From Tethya wilhelma (taxonomy: Eukaryota; Porifera; Demospongiae; Tethyida; Tethyidae): DNA of 64,000 nt. The notes under the pieces are model-generated. The model searched no databases, had not been told where the DNA came from, and worked only from the letters and a program-made list of their open reading frames with translations. Both the position numbers and the translations under genes were made by a program. Below, piece by piece: positions 11,271 to 22,622 of this stretch. Location of the stretch: NCBI GenBank assembly GCA_964030475.1, contig CAXIPT010000001.1, positions 662,229-726,228 of the forward strand. The letters run 5' to 3'. Position 1 is the first letter of the stretch. Each line of letters begins with the position of its first letter.

Positions 11271-12290
11271 CTATTTAGGCAGTCCCTCCACTCCATCCTG
11301 TGAAGGGTGCTCCACAGTGTAGACCAGCTTGAGCTCCAGCTCTGCCCCACCCATCACTGCTGCATGCCACTCAATGTTGTTACTGTCATTGAGAATGGCA
11401 TGGCCAAATGGAGGGAGGGGGCACTTCACCTCCTGTTTCCTCACGTCAGGCTCTGTCACTGTCACCTGCACTCGGCACAAAGAGACACACACTCACAACC
11501 AACCCAGCTCACTGGAGCTCCCTCAGCTAGCCTTCTCTCTACTACGTACCTTGATCCGTTCATCTGTGCTCAGAGGCACCTGCTCCAACACCTGGATGTT
11601 GATCTCCTCGTTCTTGGTGTTCTTCACGACAAACACATGGGTGTACGTGATGGAGTTGGTCTTCCCTCCCACTAGCCTCCCTCGGGTGTTGTGGACACTA
11701 GACACTGGTTGGCAGGTGATGCGAATGGACTGATCCACACCGAGAGATGTGGTGAACTCTTCATTGGGAGACACGTCAGAGAGCTCCGACTGAAAGGGAA
11801 CAGACATCAGCTAAAGCCGAGAGTGAGCTCTTGGAGAAGACAACTTTTACCTTAGCAATGAAGTTGTTGTCCAAGAACACGTTGGCCGGTCCAGCCAGCA
11901 TGGTGTAAGGGGAAGTGTTCTTTGCCTTGGCTTGCAAGAAGGAGTAAGGAGAGAGACGAGGAACAGAGTTGTAGTGGAACTCTGGGGAGAGGTCTATGAG
12001 AGCCACCGTCACCTGGCAGGGAGGGAGGGAGGGAGGGAGGGAGGGGGAGAGTCAACCAGGAAGGAGACTAACACTACAACTGACAGACTATACCTTGTGC
12101 TCAGTGTTGTCAGCTGGTATGGTACAAGTCCTGGGGATGGCATAGGTCGTGTTGAACAACCCACTGGACACCTAATAGGGATTGAGGTACACAATAATTG
12201 ATAGTGTTACTTCAAAAGGCCTGGATCTATGATCTATCTATATTATAGACCCATTTTTGCATGGTGACTCATTCCTAAACTGTAGCCTGN

Positions 12291-12335
<45 letters not shown>

Positions 12336-12705
12336 CTTGTAAAACTCGATGTCATCTAAGTTGACATTCATCTATATTAAACTCACAATGGTAGGGTCAT
12401 ACTCATCATAGGCCATGGCACTTGCAAGGAATCCAAAGCCACCACCACCACCTGTATTCCAAGTAAAATATTCGCAGCAGATGTTTCAAAGAACATAATT
12501 CAGTATTCTGTACACCTTAGTTGACCCTTAGGCCTGCACACGTTAGCCATGTGATGAAATTAAAATCAAACCATTAAACAAAGGTGCACTTGTGTCATAC
12601 CTCTCCAAATATGATGGGTAAAAACATGACATTGTATTGGGTGCTCTCTTACCCTTCATACCTCGTGTCATAGGACGAGGCACAGGTCTTTTGAAGTGTA
12701 TGAGT
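11271..12705 (-). CDS. DUF4139-family protein (F37C4.5-like), C-terminal part
   Basis: Six minus-strand exons fit by phase: 12705-12653, 12451-12387, 12171-12094, 12012-11851, 11789-11550 and 11465-11271. Together they read as the DUF4139 module found in MuiA-like and nematode F37C4.5 proteins: SSGLFNTTYAIPR, then LSPEFHYNSVPRLSPYSF, MLAGPANVFLDNNFIAK, NEEFTTSLGVDQSIRIT, KNTKNEEINIQVLEQVP and a final beta region ending VEHPSQDGVEGLPK. A Gly-rich linker precedes the domain. The usual N-terminal DUF4140 and coiled-coil part is missing: the gene meets an N at 12718, a half foldback element and then a 5.4-kb satellite array. The first exon listed is the least certain. The biochemical role of the family is not established. 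Confidence 0.78.
12290..12332. repeat. N plus (GA)n microsatellite in an intron
   Basis: A single N at 12290 followed by a GA run, in the intron between two DUF4139 exons. Confidence 0.9.
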
Positions 12706-12717
12706 CTAGTGGGAAGG

Positions 12718-12835
12718 NGAAAATGAAGTAGTCATGTGCCGAAATTCAGAGACTTGCCTTGTTTCATTGCTTTTTACCGCACTGCCCATTCCTACACCTC
12801 TCATTTTTATAAAATTTTTACTACTTGTATGTAAC
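12718..12835. mobile_element. Half of the TAGGAATGGGC foldback element at a one-base gap
   Basis: Directly right of the N at 12718 is the right half of the palindromic module (AATGAAGTAGTCATGTGCCG, then TTTTTACCGCACTGCCCATT and CCTACAC). The left half is missing, as expected if assembly stopped at the hairpin. Compare 1061-1413, 25464-25811 and 45351-45690. Confidence 0.78.
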
Positions 12836-12849
12836 TGGTAATCAAAGGT

Positions 12850-15800
12850 AAAAGTATCTAATGCACATGTTTCAAAAGCTTACAAATGTCCAAATAACAA
12901 GCTAAACTCACTGAATTAGGTATACAGTCTCACAGTGTTGATCTGTGGTATCCGATCCTAACATTTCCACCTTGAAGTCGACCGATGGCTATATATAAAT
13001 CTGTGTAACTGGTAATCAAAGGTAAAAAGTATCCAATGCACATGTTTCACATGCTCACAAATGTCTAAATAACCAGGTAAACTCACAGAATTTGGTATAC
13101 AGTCTCTAAGTGTTGATTTGTGGTATCCGATCCTAACATTTCCATTTTTATGTGGACCGATGGCTACATATATCTCTGTGACTAGGAATCAATGGTGAAA
13201 AGTGTCTAATGCACAAGTTTCACAAGCTTACATAAGCCAAAATAACAAGTTGAACTCACTGGATTGAGTGTATAATCACTCTATGTTGATTTGTGGTGTC
13301 CGATCCTAACATTTCCACCTTTATGTGGACCGATGGCTACATATATATATATATCTAACTGGTAATCAAAGGTAAAAAGTATCTAATGCACATGTTTCAC
13401 ATGCTCACCAATGTCTAAATAACCTGGTAAACTCACTGGATTGAGTGTACAATCTTTCTGGGTCGATTTGTGTTATCCGATCCTAACATTTCCACCTTGA
13501 TGTGGACTGATGGCTACATATATCTTTACATGTGACTGTGAATTAAAAGTGAAAAGTATGTAATGCACATTTTTCACAAGCTTACAAATGTCTAAATAAC
13601 CAGTGAAACTCACTGATTTAGGTATACAGTCTCTCAATTGATTGGTGGTATCCGATCCTAACATTTCCCGGCACCTTGAAGTGGAGCGATGGCTATATAT
13701 ATATCTGTATGGCTAAGAGTCAAAGGTAAAATGCATTAAATACACATGTTTCACAAGCTTATAAATGTCTAAATAAAAAGGTAAACTCACTGGATTAAGT
13801 ATATAGACTTTCAGTGTTGATTTTTGGTATCCGATCCTAACATTTCCGCCTTGATGTGGACCGATGGCTACATACATATATGTAACTTGTAATCAAAGGT
13901 AAAAAGTATTTAATGAACATGTATCACAAGCTTAAACATGTCTAAATAACCAGGTAAACTCAATGAATTTGGTATACAGTCTCTAAGTGTTGATCTGTGG
14001 TATCCGATCCTAACATTTCCACCTTGACCTCAACAGATGGCTATATATAATTATATCTGTGTAACTGAGAATCAAAAGTGAAAAGCATGCATCCAATGCA
14101 CATGTTTCACAAGCTTATTTATGTCAAAATAACAAGCCAGGTAAAGACACTGGATTGAGTGTATAATCTCTCTGTGTTTATTTGTGTTATCTGATCCTAA
14201 CATTTCCATTATTATGTGGACTGATGGCTACATACATCTATGTGACTAGGAATCAATGGTGAAAAGTGTCTAATGCACATGTTTTACAAGCTCACATAAG
14301 CCTAAATAACTGTTTGAGCTCACTGGATTGAGTGTATTATCTCTCTGTGTTGATTTGTGTTATCCGATCCTAGCATTTCCACCTTGATGTGGACCGATGG
14401 ATAAATATAATTTTGTGACTGTTAATTAAAAGTAAAAAGTATCTAATGTACATGTTTCACAAGCTTACAAATGTCTAAATGATCAGGTAAACTCACTGAA
14501 TTAGGTATATAGTCTCTCAGTGTTGATTTGTGGTATCCGATCCTAACATTTCCACCTTGATGTGGACCGATGGCTATTTATATCTGTGTAGCTGGGAGTC
14601 AAAGGCAAAAAGCATTTAATACACATGTTTTACAAGCTTACAAATGTCTAAATGATCAGGTAAACTCACTGAATTAGGTATATAGTCTCTCAGTGTTGAT
14701 TTGTGGTATCCGATCCTAACATTTCCACCTTGATGTGGACCGATGGCTATTTATATCTGTGTAGCTGGGAGTCAAAGGCAAAAAGCATTTAATACACATG
14801 TTTTACAAGCTCACAAATGTCTAAATAACCAGGTAAACTCACTGGATTGAGTGTACAATCTTTCTGTGTTGATTTGTGGTATCCGATCCTAACATTTCCA
14901 CCTTGATGTGGACCGATGGCTACATATATCTATGTGACTGTGAATTAAATGTGAAAAGTATCTAATGTACATGCTTCACAAGCTTGTAAATGTCTAAATA
15001 ACCAGGTAAACTCACTAAATTAGGTATACAGTCTGTCTGTGTTGATTTGTGGTATCCAATCCTAACATTTCCACCTTGATGTGGATCGATGGCTATTTAT
15101 ATCTGTGTAGCTTGGAGTCAAAAGTAAAATGCATTTAATACACATGTTTCACAAGCTCACAAATGTCTAAATAACCAGGTAAACTCACCGGATTGAGAGT
15201 ATAATCTCTCCGTGTTGATTTGCGGTATCCGATCCTAACGTTTCCACCTTGATGTGGACCGATAGCTACATGTATAATATGTAACTGGTAATCAAAGGTA
15301 AAAATTGTCTAATGCACGTGTTTCACAAGCTCACAAATTTCCAAATAACTAGGTAAACTCACTGAATTAGGTATACAGTCTCACAGTGTTGATCTGTGGT
15401 ATCCGATCCTATCATTTCCACCTTGAAGTCGACCGATGGCTATATATATCTGTGTAACTGGGAGTCAAAGGTGAAATGCACTTAATGCACATGTTTCACA
15501 AGCTCACAAATGTCTAAATAACCAGGTAAACTTACCGGATTGTGTGTATAATCTCTCTATGTTGATTCGTGTTATCCGATCCTAACATTTCCACCTTGAT
15601 ATGGACCGATGGCTACATAAATATATGTAACCGGTAATCAAAGGTAAAAAGTATCAAATGCACATGTTTCACAAGCTTACAAATGTCTAAATAACCAGGT
15701 AAACTTACTGGATTGAGTGCATAATCTCTCTATGTTGTTTCGTGTTATCCGATCCTAACATTTCCACCTTGATGTGGACCGATGGCTACATATATATATG

Positions 15801-18260
15801 TAACCGGTAATCAAAGGTAAAAAGTATCAAATGCACATATGTTTCACAAGCTTACAAATGTCCAAAATAATTAATAACAAGGTAAACTCACTGAATTAGG
15901 TATATACAGTCTCACAGTGTTGATTTGTGGTATCCGATCATAACATTTCCACCTTGAAGTCGACCGATGGCTATATATATATATCTGTGTAGCTGCATGG
16001 GAGTCAAAGCCGGTAAAAAGCATTTAATACACATGTTTTACAAGCTCATAAATTGTCTAAATAACCGGGTAAACTCACTGGACTGAGTGTACAATCTTTC
16101 TGTGTTGATTTTTGTTATCCGATCCTAACATTTCCACCTTAATGTGGACAGATATCTTTGTGACTGGGAATCAAAGGTGAAAAGTGTCTAATGCACATGT
16201 TTCACAAGCTCACATAAGCCTAAATAACAAGGTAAACTCACTGGATTGAGTGTATTACTTCTCTGTGTTGATTTGTGGTATCCGATCCTAACATTTCCAC
16301 TTTGATGTGGACCGATGGCTACATATATCTATGTGACTGTGAATTAAATGTGAAAAGTATCTAATGCACATGCTTCACAAGCTTGTAAATGTCTAAATAA
16401 CCAGTTAAACTCACTGAATTAGGTATACAGTCTGTCTGTGTTGATTTGTGGTATCCGATCTTTACATTTCCACCTTGATGTGGATCGATGGCTATTTATA
16501 TCTGTGTAGCTGGGAGTCAAAGGCAAAAAGCATTTAATACACATGTTTTACAAGCTCACAAATGTCTAAATAACCAGGTAAACTCACTGGATTGAGTGTA
16601 CAATCTTTCTGTGTTGATTTGTGGTATCCGATCCTAACATTTTCACCTTGATGTGGACCAACGGCTACATATATTTTTGTGACTGGGAATCAAAGGTGAA
16701 AAGTGTCTAATGCACTTGTTTTACAAGCTCACATAAGCCTAAATAACTGTTTGTGCTCACTGGATTGAGTGTATTATCTCTCTGTGTTGATTTGTGTTAT
16801 CCGATCCTAGTATTTCCACCTTGATGTGGACTGATGGATAAATATAATTTTGTGACTGTTAATTAAAAGTGAAAAGTATCTATAATGCACATGTTTCACA
16901 AGCTTACAAATGTCTAAATGATCAGGTAAACTCACTGAATTAGGTATATAGTCTCTCAGTGTTGATTTGTGGTATCCGATCCTAACATTTCCACCTTGAT
17001 GTGGACCAATGGCTACATATATATATATATATATGTAACTGGTAATCAAAGGTAAAAATGTCTAATGCACATGTTTCACAAGCTTAAAAATGTCTAAATA
17101 ACCATGTAAACTTACTGGATTAGGTATATAGTCTCTCAGTGTTATTTTGTGGTATCCGATCCTAACATTTCCTCCTTAGTGTAGACCAATGATTACATAT
17201 ATCTGTGTAGTTTGGAATTAAAAGTTTGAAGGACACAAAGCACATGTTTCAGAAGTTTACAATTGTCTAAATAACAAGGTAAACTCACTGGATTATCATC
17301 TTTCTGTGTTGATTTGTGTTATCCGATCCTAACTTTTCCACCTTGATATGCCCGGGACTGATCGATGGCTACATATATCTATGTGACCTTGAAACAAAGG
17401 TACAAAGGACCCAAAGGATGTGTTTATATGCTCATAAATATCTAATTAACCAGGTAAACTCACTGGATTAGATATATAGTTTCTCGGTGTTGTTTTGTGG
17501 TATCCGATCCTAACATTTCCACCTTAATGTGGATCGATGACTACATATATATATATATGACAGGGAAACAAAAGTTAAAAGTATCTAATGCACATGTTTC
17601 ACAAGCTAAAAAATGTCTGTATAACCAGTTAAACTCACTGGATTGAGTATATAATCTCTCTGTGTTGATTTGTGTTATCCGATCCTAACTTTTCCACTTT
17701 GATATGCCCGGGACTGATCGATGGCTACATATATCTATGTGACTGGAAATTAAAGGAACAAAGGACCTAAAAGCACATGTTTAAATGCTCATAAATGCCT
17801 AATTAACCTGGTTAACTCACTGGATAAGGTATATAGTCTCTCAGTGTTGATTTGTGTTATCCGATCCTAACAATTTCTCCTTGATGTGGAGCGATGACTA
17901 CATATATATGTGTAACTGGGAATCATAGTTTAAAAGTATCTAATGAACATGTTTCACATGGTTGCAAATGTCCCAATAACCAGTTAAATTCACAGGATTG
18001 GCTATGTAATCTCTCAGTCTTGATTTGTGGTATCGGATCCTGGCTACATTTTTAGTCACCATGACATGGACTGATGGTTATTTTTACTTTTACGAGCATA
18101 TTAAACACATTCATTACATCCCTCTTACCTTTAATTTCTAGCCAAATATAGCTATATTTAGTCAAACTCACTTGAATGGGTATCTAATCTCTTTGTGTTG
18201 GTTTGTGGTATTGGATCCTAAAATTTTTGACGTACATTGACGGCTGCTTATATGTATGTA
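12850..18260. repeat. Tandem satellite array, about 175-bp unit, about 31 copies
   Basis: The marker TATCCGATCCTAACATTTCC recurs from about 12950 to about 18035 at steps of 170-185 bases, and a last degenerate version is at about 18212: 31 copies, mean period near 175. Each unit also has CACATGTTTCACAAGCT, AAATGTCTAAATAACCAGGT and GTGGACCGATGGCTACATAT. Copies at the right end are the most diverged. Two adjacent units (about 14465-14810) are essentially identical, and blocks such as 14936-15060 and 16328-16460 match over multi-unit distances, showing local higher-order duplication. No coding role is visible. The period is close to nucleosome spacing, typical of satellites. Confidence 0.93.
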
Positions 18261-18713
18261 GCTGATCATTGAAGGTAAGGGGGATGCAATTCACACCATT
18301 TACATGCTTATAGATGTTTCAATAACCATTTAAAACTTACCCAAATTAATTATTATCCAATCTTCTGTAGCTTTACAACCCCTCACCCCCCCCCTCAGTT
18401 ATAAACCGTTTCTTAATTACATTGGGTCCTTTGAAGTCTTGTGGCTGTCAGCTAGATATGTCACTAATTTCCTCCCTTGAAGTTTCATCCAGCTCTATAT
18501 AGCTTCATGAGCGCTTAGCCTTGTCTCGTGTCCCGAACTAGCAAGGTGATTAGTACGCACCGCACTGACACTACGCACGAGCGTACGTACGTACCACCCA
18601 CCCGACTGCGCAGCGCTTATGCCGGCAGTGCAGTGACGATGGGGTTACGGTGAAATTTAGTCAGATCCTATTGTGCGGTCCATTGCCACTTTTCGATACA
18701 TATAATAATTGAA
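18261..18713. promoter_or_regulatory. Upstream region of the Rab-like gene
   Basis: It contains the end of the satellite, a C-run (CACCCCCCCCCTCAG, 18387) and a more GC-rich stretch at 18535-18660 (CGCACCGCACTGACACTACG, ACGTACGTACG), consistent with a promoter. No TATA box was recognised. Confidence 0.4.
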
Positions 18714-21700
18714 ATGGCAGCCAAAGAGAAGAGGATCCATATTAAGAAGTAAGAGCCTTATCATAGCTAGGGGTGGTCACCAGTGTCATAATATAACTGA
18801 ACATGATGCCCTCCTCCGCTGGTCACCGTGAATATTGTCTCCCTAGCTTAGCGAAAATATTAAAATGCTCCCAAGGCCCTCCCCCTTCCCCTTGAGTAAT
18901 GTATTAAGCTGTTAGGCTGTTTGGTCTAGTACAGTCTGCATCTAGTGCATAATAATCATGAGTGGAGACATTCCACATCAGTGAGGACACCTGTCATCAA
19001 GCAATGGAACCGTTTGCGACCACATCTACCAAAATACCCAAAACCTCATATGATCCTTGGGCCCTTGAAATCTTCTTGACCTCTCAGTTGACTTTCAGCA
19101 CTGAGCATTTATGGGCTGACCACTTTATTTGGACCTTGGCCCTTGACCCTTTGGTTGCACTTTGACTAGGTTGCAAACGGTCAGTCTATCGCCTCAGTAT
19201 AGAATAGGAGTAACCCTTTTGTTTGAGTATGCCTGCCACAAAGGTTTTGCACCGTCTGCATTTTGGTGCTGCTTTCATTAGCCCAGTTTTGGCCATTGCA
19301 GCATTGTGGCACACAACCTGTTGAAGTTCAGTTTACAAATGCCACACTCGATTGGCTGGGAATTAATATGGCCGTGCATGCTTACATCGATCTGTACTAT
19401 GTGATTGTACACTTGCAGGGCTGACACTAATTTACTTGTAGTTGGGGATACTCTTTCTGGCAAAACCCAGTTGGTACTGCGATTTACGGTATGTATTATG
19501 TTAGTTACATTTTGGTGTGATGATTACCATGCTTATTGTACATGCATACATGTATGAACGGCAAGAAAAATACATTTGATGATACTCTACAACCATCCCG
19601 TGTTGGTAGGTCACTGGTAAGTAAGTTTATCTAATCTTGGAAATTTTTGTATAGTCTCGTTCCCAGGCTCCATACCCCTGCACCAGAAATTAAGCTTCGT
19701 TCTTAGTATAATTATTATAGAGTGATTTTAATGTACTAAGTTTCTAGTCTTGTTCTCAGGCTCCTTAGCTCTCCAGAAATAAATAGTCTAGCTCCATGTG
19801 TGCAACTAGGAAGGGGAAAGCCTCGTCAGAGTTGTCATGTGAGTGGCTTATAAACCTAACCTAGGCACTGCATGAGAGGAACTATCACAGGAAAAAAAAT
19901 TGTGTTTACAACTATTGTAAACAGTACAATGTCTGTTATGTTTTTGCATACATTAGTGGGTCAATTAGATGTGAATTTTATTGGATGAATGGAAAGTTTT
20001 ATTTGACATAATTATGGGATTAAAAATTATGACCAAAATGTGAAAGTACAAAGGACACAGTTTCCCATGCAATAATCGGATCATTTTTGTATATACCATT
20101 ACAACAGTCACAGTTGTAGATGCAATCTTTTCCCTGTGATGTGACACGACTGTACCTTTGCTGAGCTGGCTGATCATGTGCATGAGAGCAATAATCAGTA
20201 CTGTTGATCACTTTATGCACCTGATTACAAAGGTACTAGCCTCCTATGGTATACCTGGGATTGAAAGCAGAAGTCACATGACAGTATGCATGCATGCCAT
20301 AGAAACAACTGGTTAGAGAGAATTTCCAAACAAAGCTATTAAATTAGTCTGTCTAGCTATATAGACTCATTTTTGCCTTAACAACCCTATCATCAAATGG
20401 GTGTAGCTTAATTTGATAAACTAAAGGCTGCATGTATAGCTAGTAGAGTTCCTGACATTGTACAATGCCATGCGGCATTTCCTGAGTCCAGTCACAGGAA
20501 CAATAAAACAGTCTATATATACATGTCTAGGCTATAATTATAGATAGATATAATAAATTATTATTATAGTAGATATTGATTTTAATGTCACTCAAAAGAA
20601 TGCATCCAGCCAAATGCGGCCTATATATGTGACAAAACTAAATAATAAATTTTTTTTTTTGGCATTTTAGAGGGAAAGGACATAATTTGAGATGAGAGAG
20701 TTATTAAAAGCATATACATATAGTTAATTATTTACTTGTTGCAGGCTAACGAAGTTGTAAAATGTGAAGATGGATCTACACTTCATGTCCTAATTGTACG
20801 TTAATATGCAGATCTATATCAATGAGCAGTCATATCATGATTGCTAGAGATTTTTGCCAAAGGTGATGTTAATTTTTAGTCCTTGCATGCATATGAGTGC
20901 TGCTACCCCAATCCACAATCCAGAATTATTAATGGGTCAAGTTGTGATGTAGAATACATGGCAATTCACGACACTATGACATTCGTATGCTTCTTTACAA
21001 TCTATACAAATTATCCGATTACAGTATAATATGCATTCATGTTCTTGTACTTATGTAGTGGATAGATTATAACAGACGGCTTGACAGAGAAGAATATATA
21101 AGATCCTATACTTGGCGTAGACCAGGATCAATCATTATTGTCTATGACATAACCAGAATGGTTAGCAGAAATACTTTCAAGAAATCCCATTGTGATATAC
21201 CAGTATTGAGTATAAAGATTCTAAGACTAATTCTATGGTTAGACTGAAAAAAAATCACATCATGAAATTGGTCTTCCATTTATGAAATGAGGGGGTGTTA
21301 AAAATTCACTACTATGATAAGTTTTTGTAAAATTTCAGCATATATACAAGTTAAATTTATTTCAAATTTTGACAACATCTTACATAAGAGTTCCAAAGTT
21401 GAACAAAGATGTGTGAATTCTGACATGGGTATACAAATTTGTACACCCCTGACCTGACCAACTATATAGTGATGTACAAATTTGTACATGCACCCTTCAA
21501 AATTTGAAGGTGTACAAATTTAAAATATTTGTATACTCTTTGTAATTTTGAAGGTCTACAAATTTGTACACCTCATTAGATATGCAACATTTTGCTTGGT
21601 TTAGCTAAAATTTTTGAAAGATGACAATATTAATTTTTCTCTGGCAAAAGCAGCATGTTATTTATGTCAAAATTTACCAAAAAGTCTACCAAAGCAAGCC

Positions 21701-22587
21701 TTATTTTGTAAACGGAAGGGTAATTTTCATAGTGTGTTAAAATTGTATGTGTGCATGATGTATATATGTGGTTTAATTGGTATATTTGACCATCATGATT
21801 TTAACAAAATTATTGTAATATCTACACATTTTAGAATTCCATAGAGCGTGTTTCTTATGGTTTTGAACTGATTGAGAAGTTCCTTCCAAATGCTGTCAAG
21901 GTGCTTGTTGGGAATAAACTTGATAAGGCTGAGGATCGTGAAGTGCCTTTGGAATATGGTCAGGTGAGTGGTTTGACTATGTTTATTTCTGTAGTCTGTG
22001 ATTGACTCTGGCAGTGAGATATCAGTGACTTCCTGCTGATAATTTAGTCAAGTTCAATTCAGATACATCATAATAATTAAGCCATCACCATGCATGACAT
22101 TGTGTATATGCCCTCTGGTAGTATACGCAAGAATGTCCGACTGCATGACTGGATCATGGTCATCCAGCCAGCTAAGCTAAGCTAGCTTGAAATTCTTTGC
22201 ATGAAGAGTTCGCTCAGCGGCTTAGTGTCCCACGATGTTTCAATCTGACTAGACTAAGTATACTATATACATTTTGACAAGATCATGTCAGTAGTTGCAA
22301 TTTAGCATGCAGATTTTGTGGAATTTAGGCTGCATGCATGCATGCATGGCAACTTGACTCCATGCAACTTCTGTAACAACTGATATGTATGTATATGCAT
22401 GCATACAATAACATGCATGCAAGTTCTCAGATTATATTGATCAACTTCTTTTCCACAGGAATTAGCACGAGCACACAATATGCTATTCTTCGAGACTAGT
22501 GCTAAGGAGAACATTAATGTGACAGAGGTTTTTATGGCAGCTCTTGAACTAGGAATACAACAGGCAAAACTAATAAATGGTTGGTAG
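18714..22587 (+). CDS. Divergent Rab-like small GTPase
   Basis: Seven exons join in phase: 18714-18748, 19419-19488, 19566-19616, 20745-20795, 21059-21160, 21835-21963 and 22459-22587. They give about 188 residues. The P-loop is clear in NLLVVGDTLSGKTQLVLRF, G4 in VLVGNKLDKAEDREV and G5 in FFETSAKENINVTEVF, all Rab1/Rab35-like. Two key elements are changed. Switch I (DDTLQPSRVGR) lacks the usual Thr in TTIGV, and the DTAGQ motif of switch II is replaced by WIDYNRRLDREEY. The C-terminus QQAKLINGW has no cysteines for prenylation. It may bind nucleotide without normal hydrolysis or membrane anchoring. The stop is only about 100 bp before the P-loop exon of the next GTPase. An alternative splice at 22579 to an AG near 22689 would keep frame and fuse the two. 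Confidence 0.78.
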
Positions 22588-22622
22588 TACTATACCTTAT
22601 GCTTGTATATAAGCATATTATG

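Noticed and set aside
12850..18260. CRISPR-like regular repeats
   Set aside because: Units of about 175 bp repeat over their whole length without unique spacers, in an animal genome: a satellite, not a CRISPR array.
22302..22514. Minus-strand frame over the last Rab-like exon
   Set aside because: Antisense to an exon with clear GTPase motifs.
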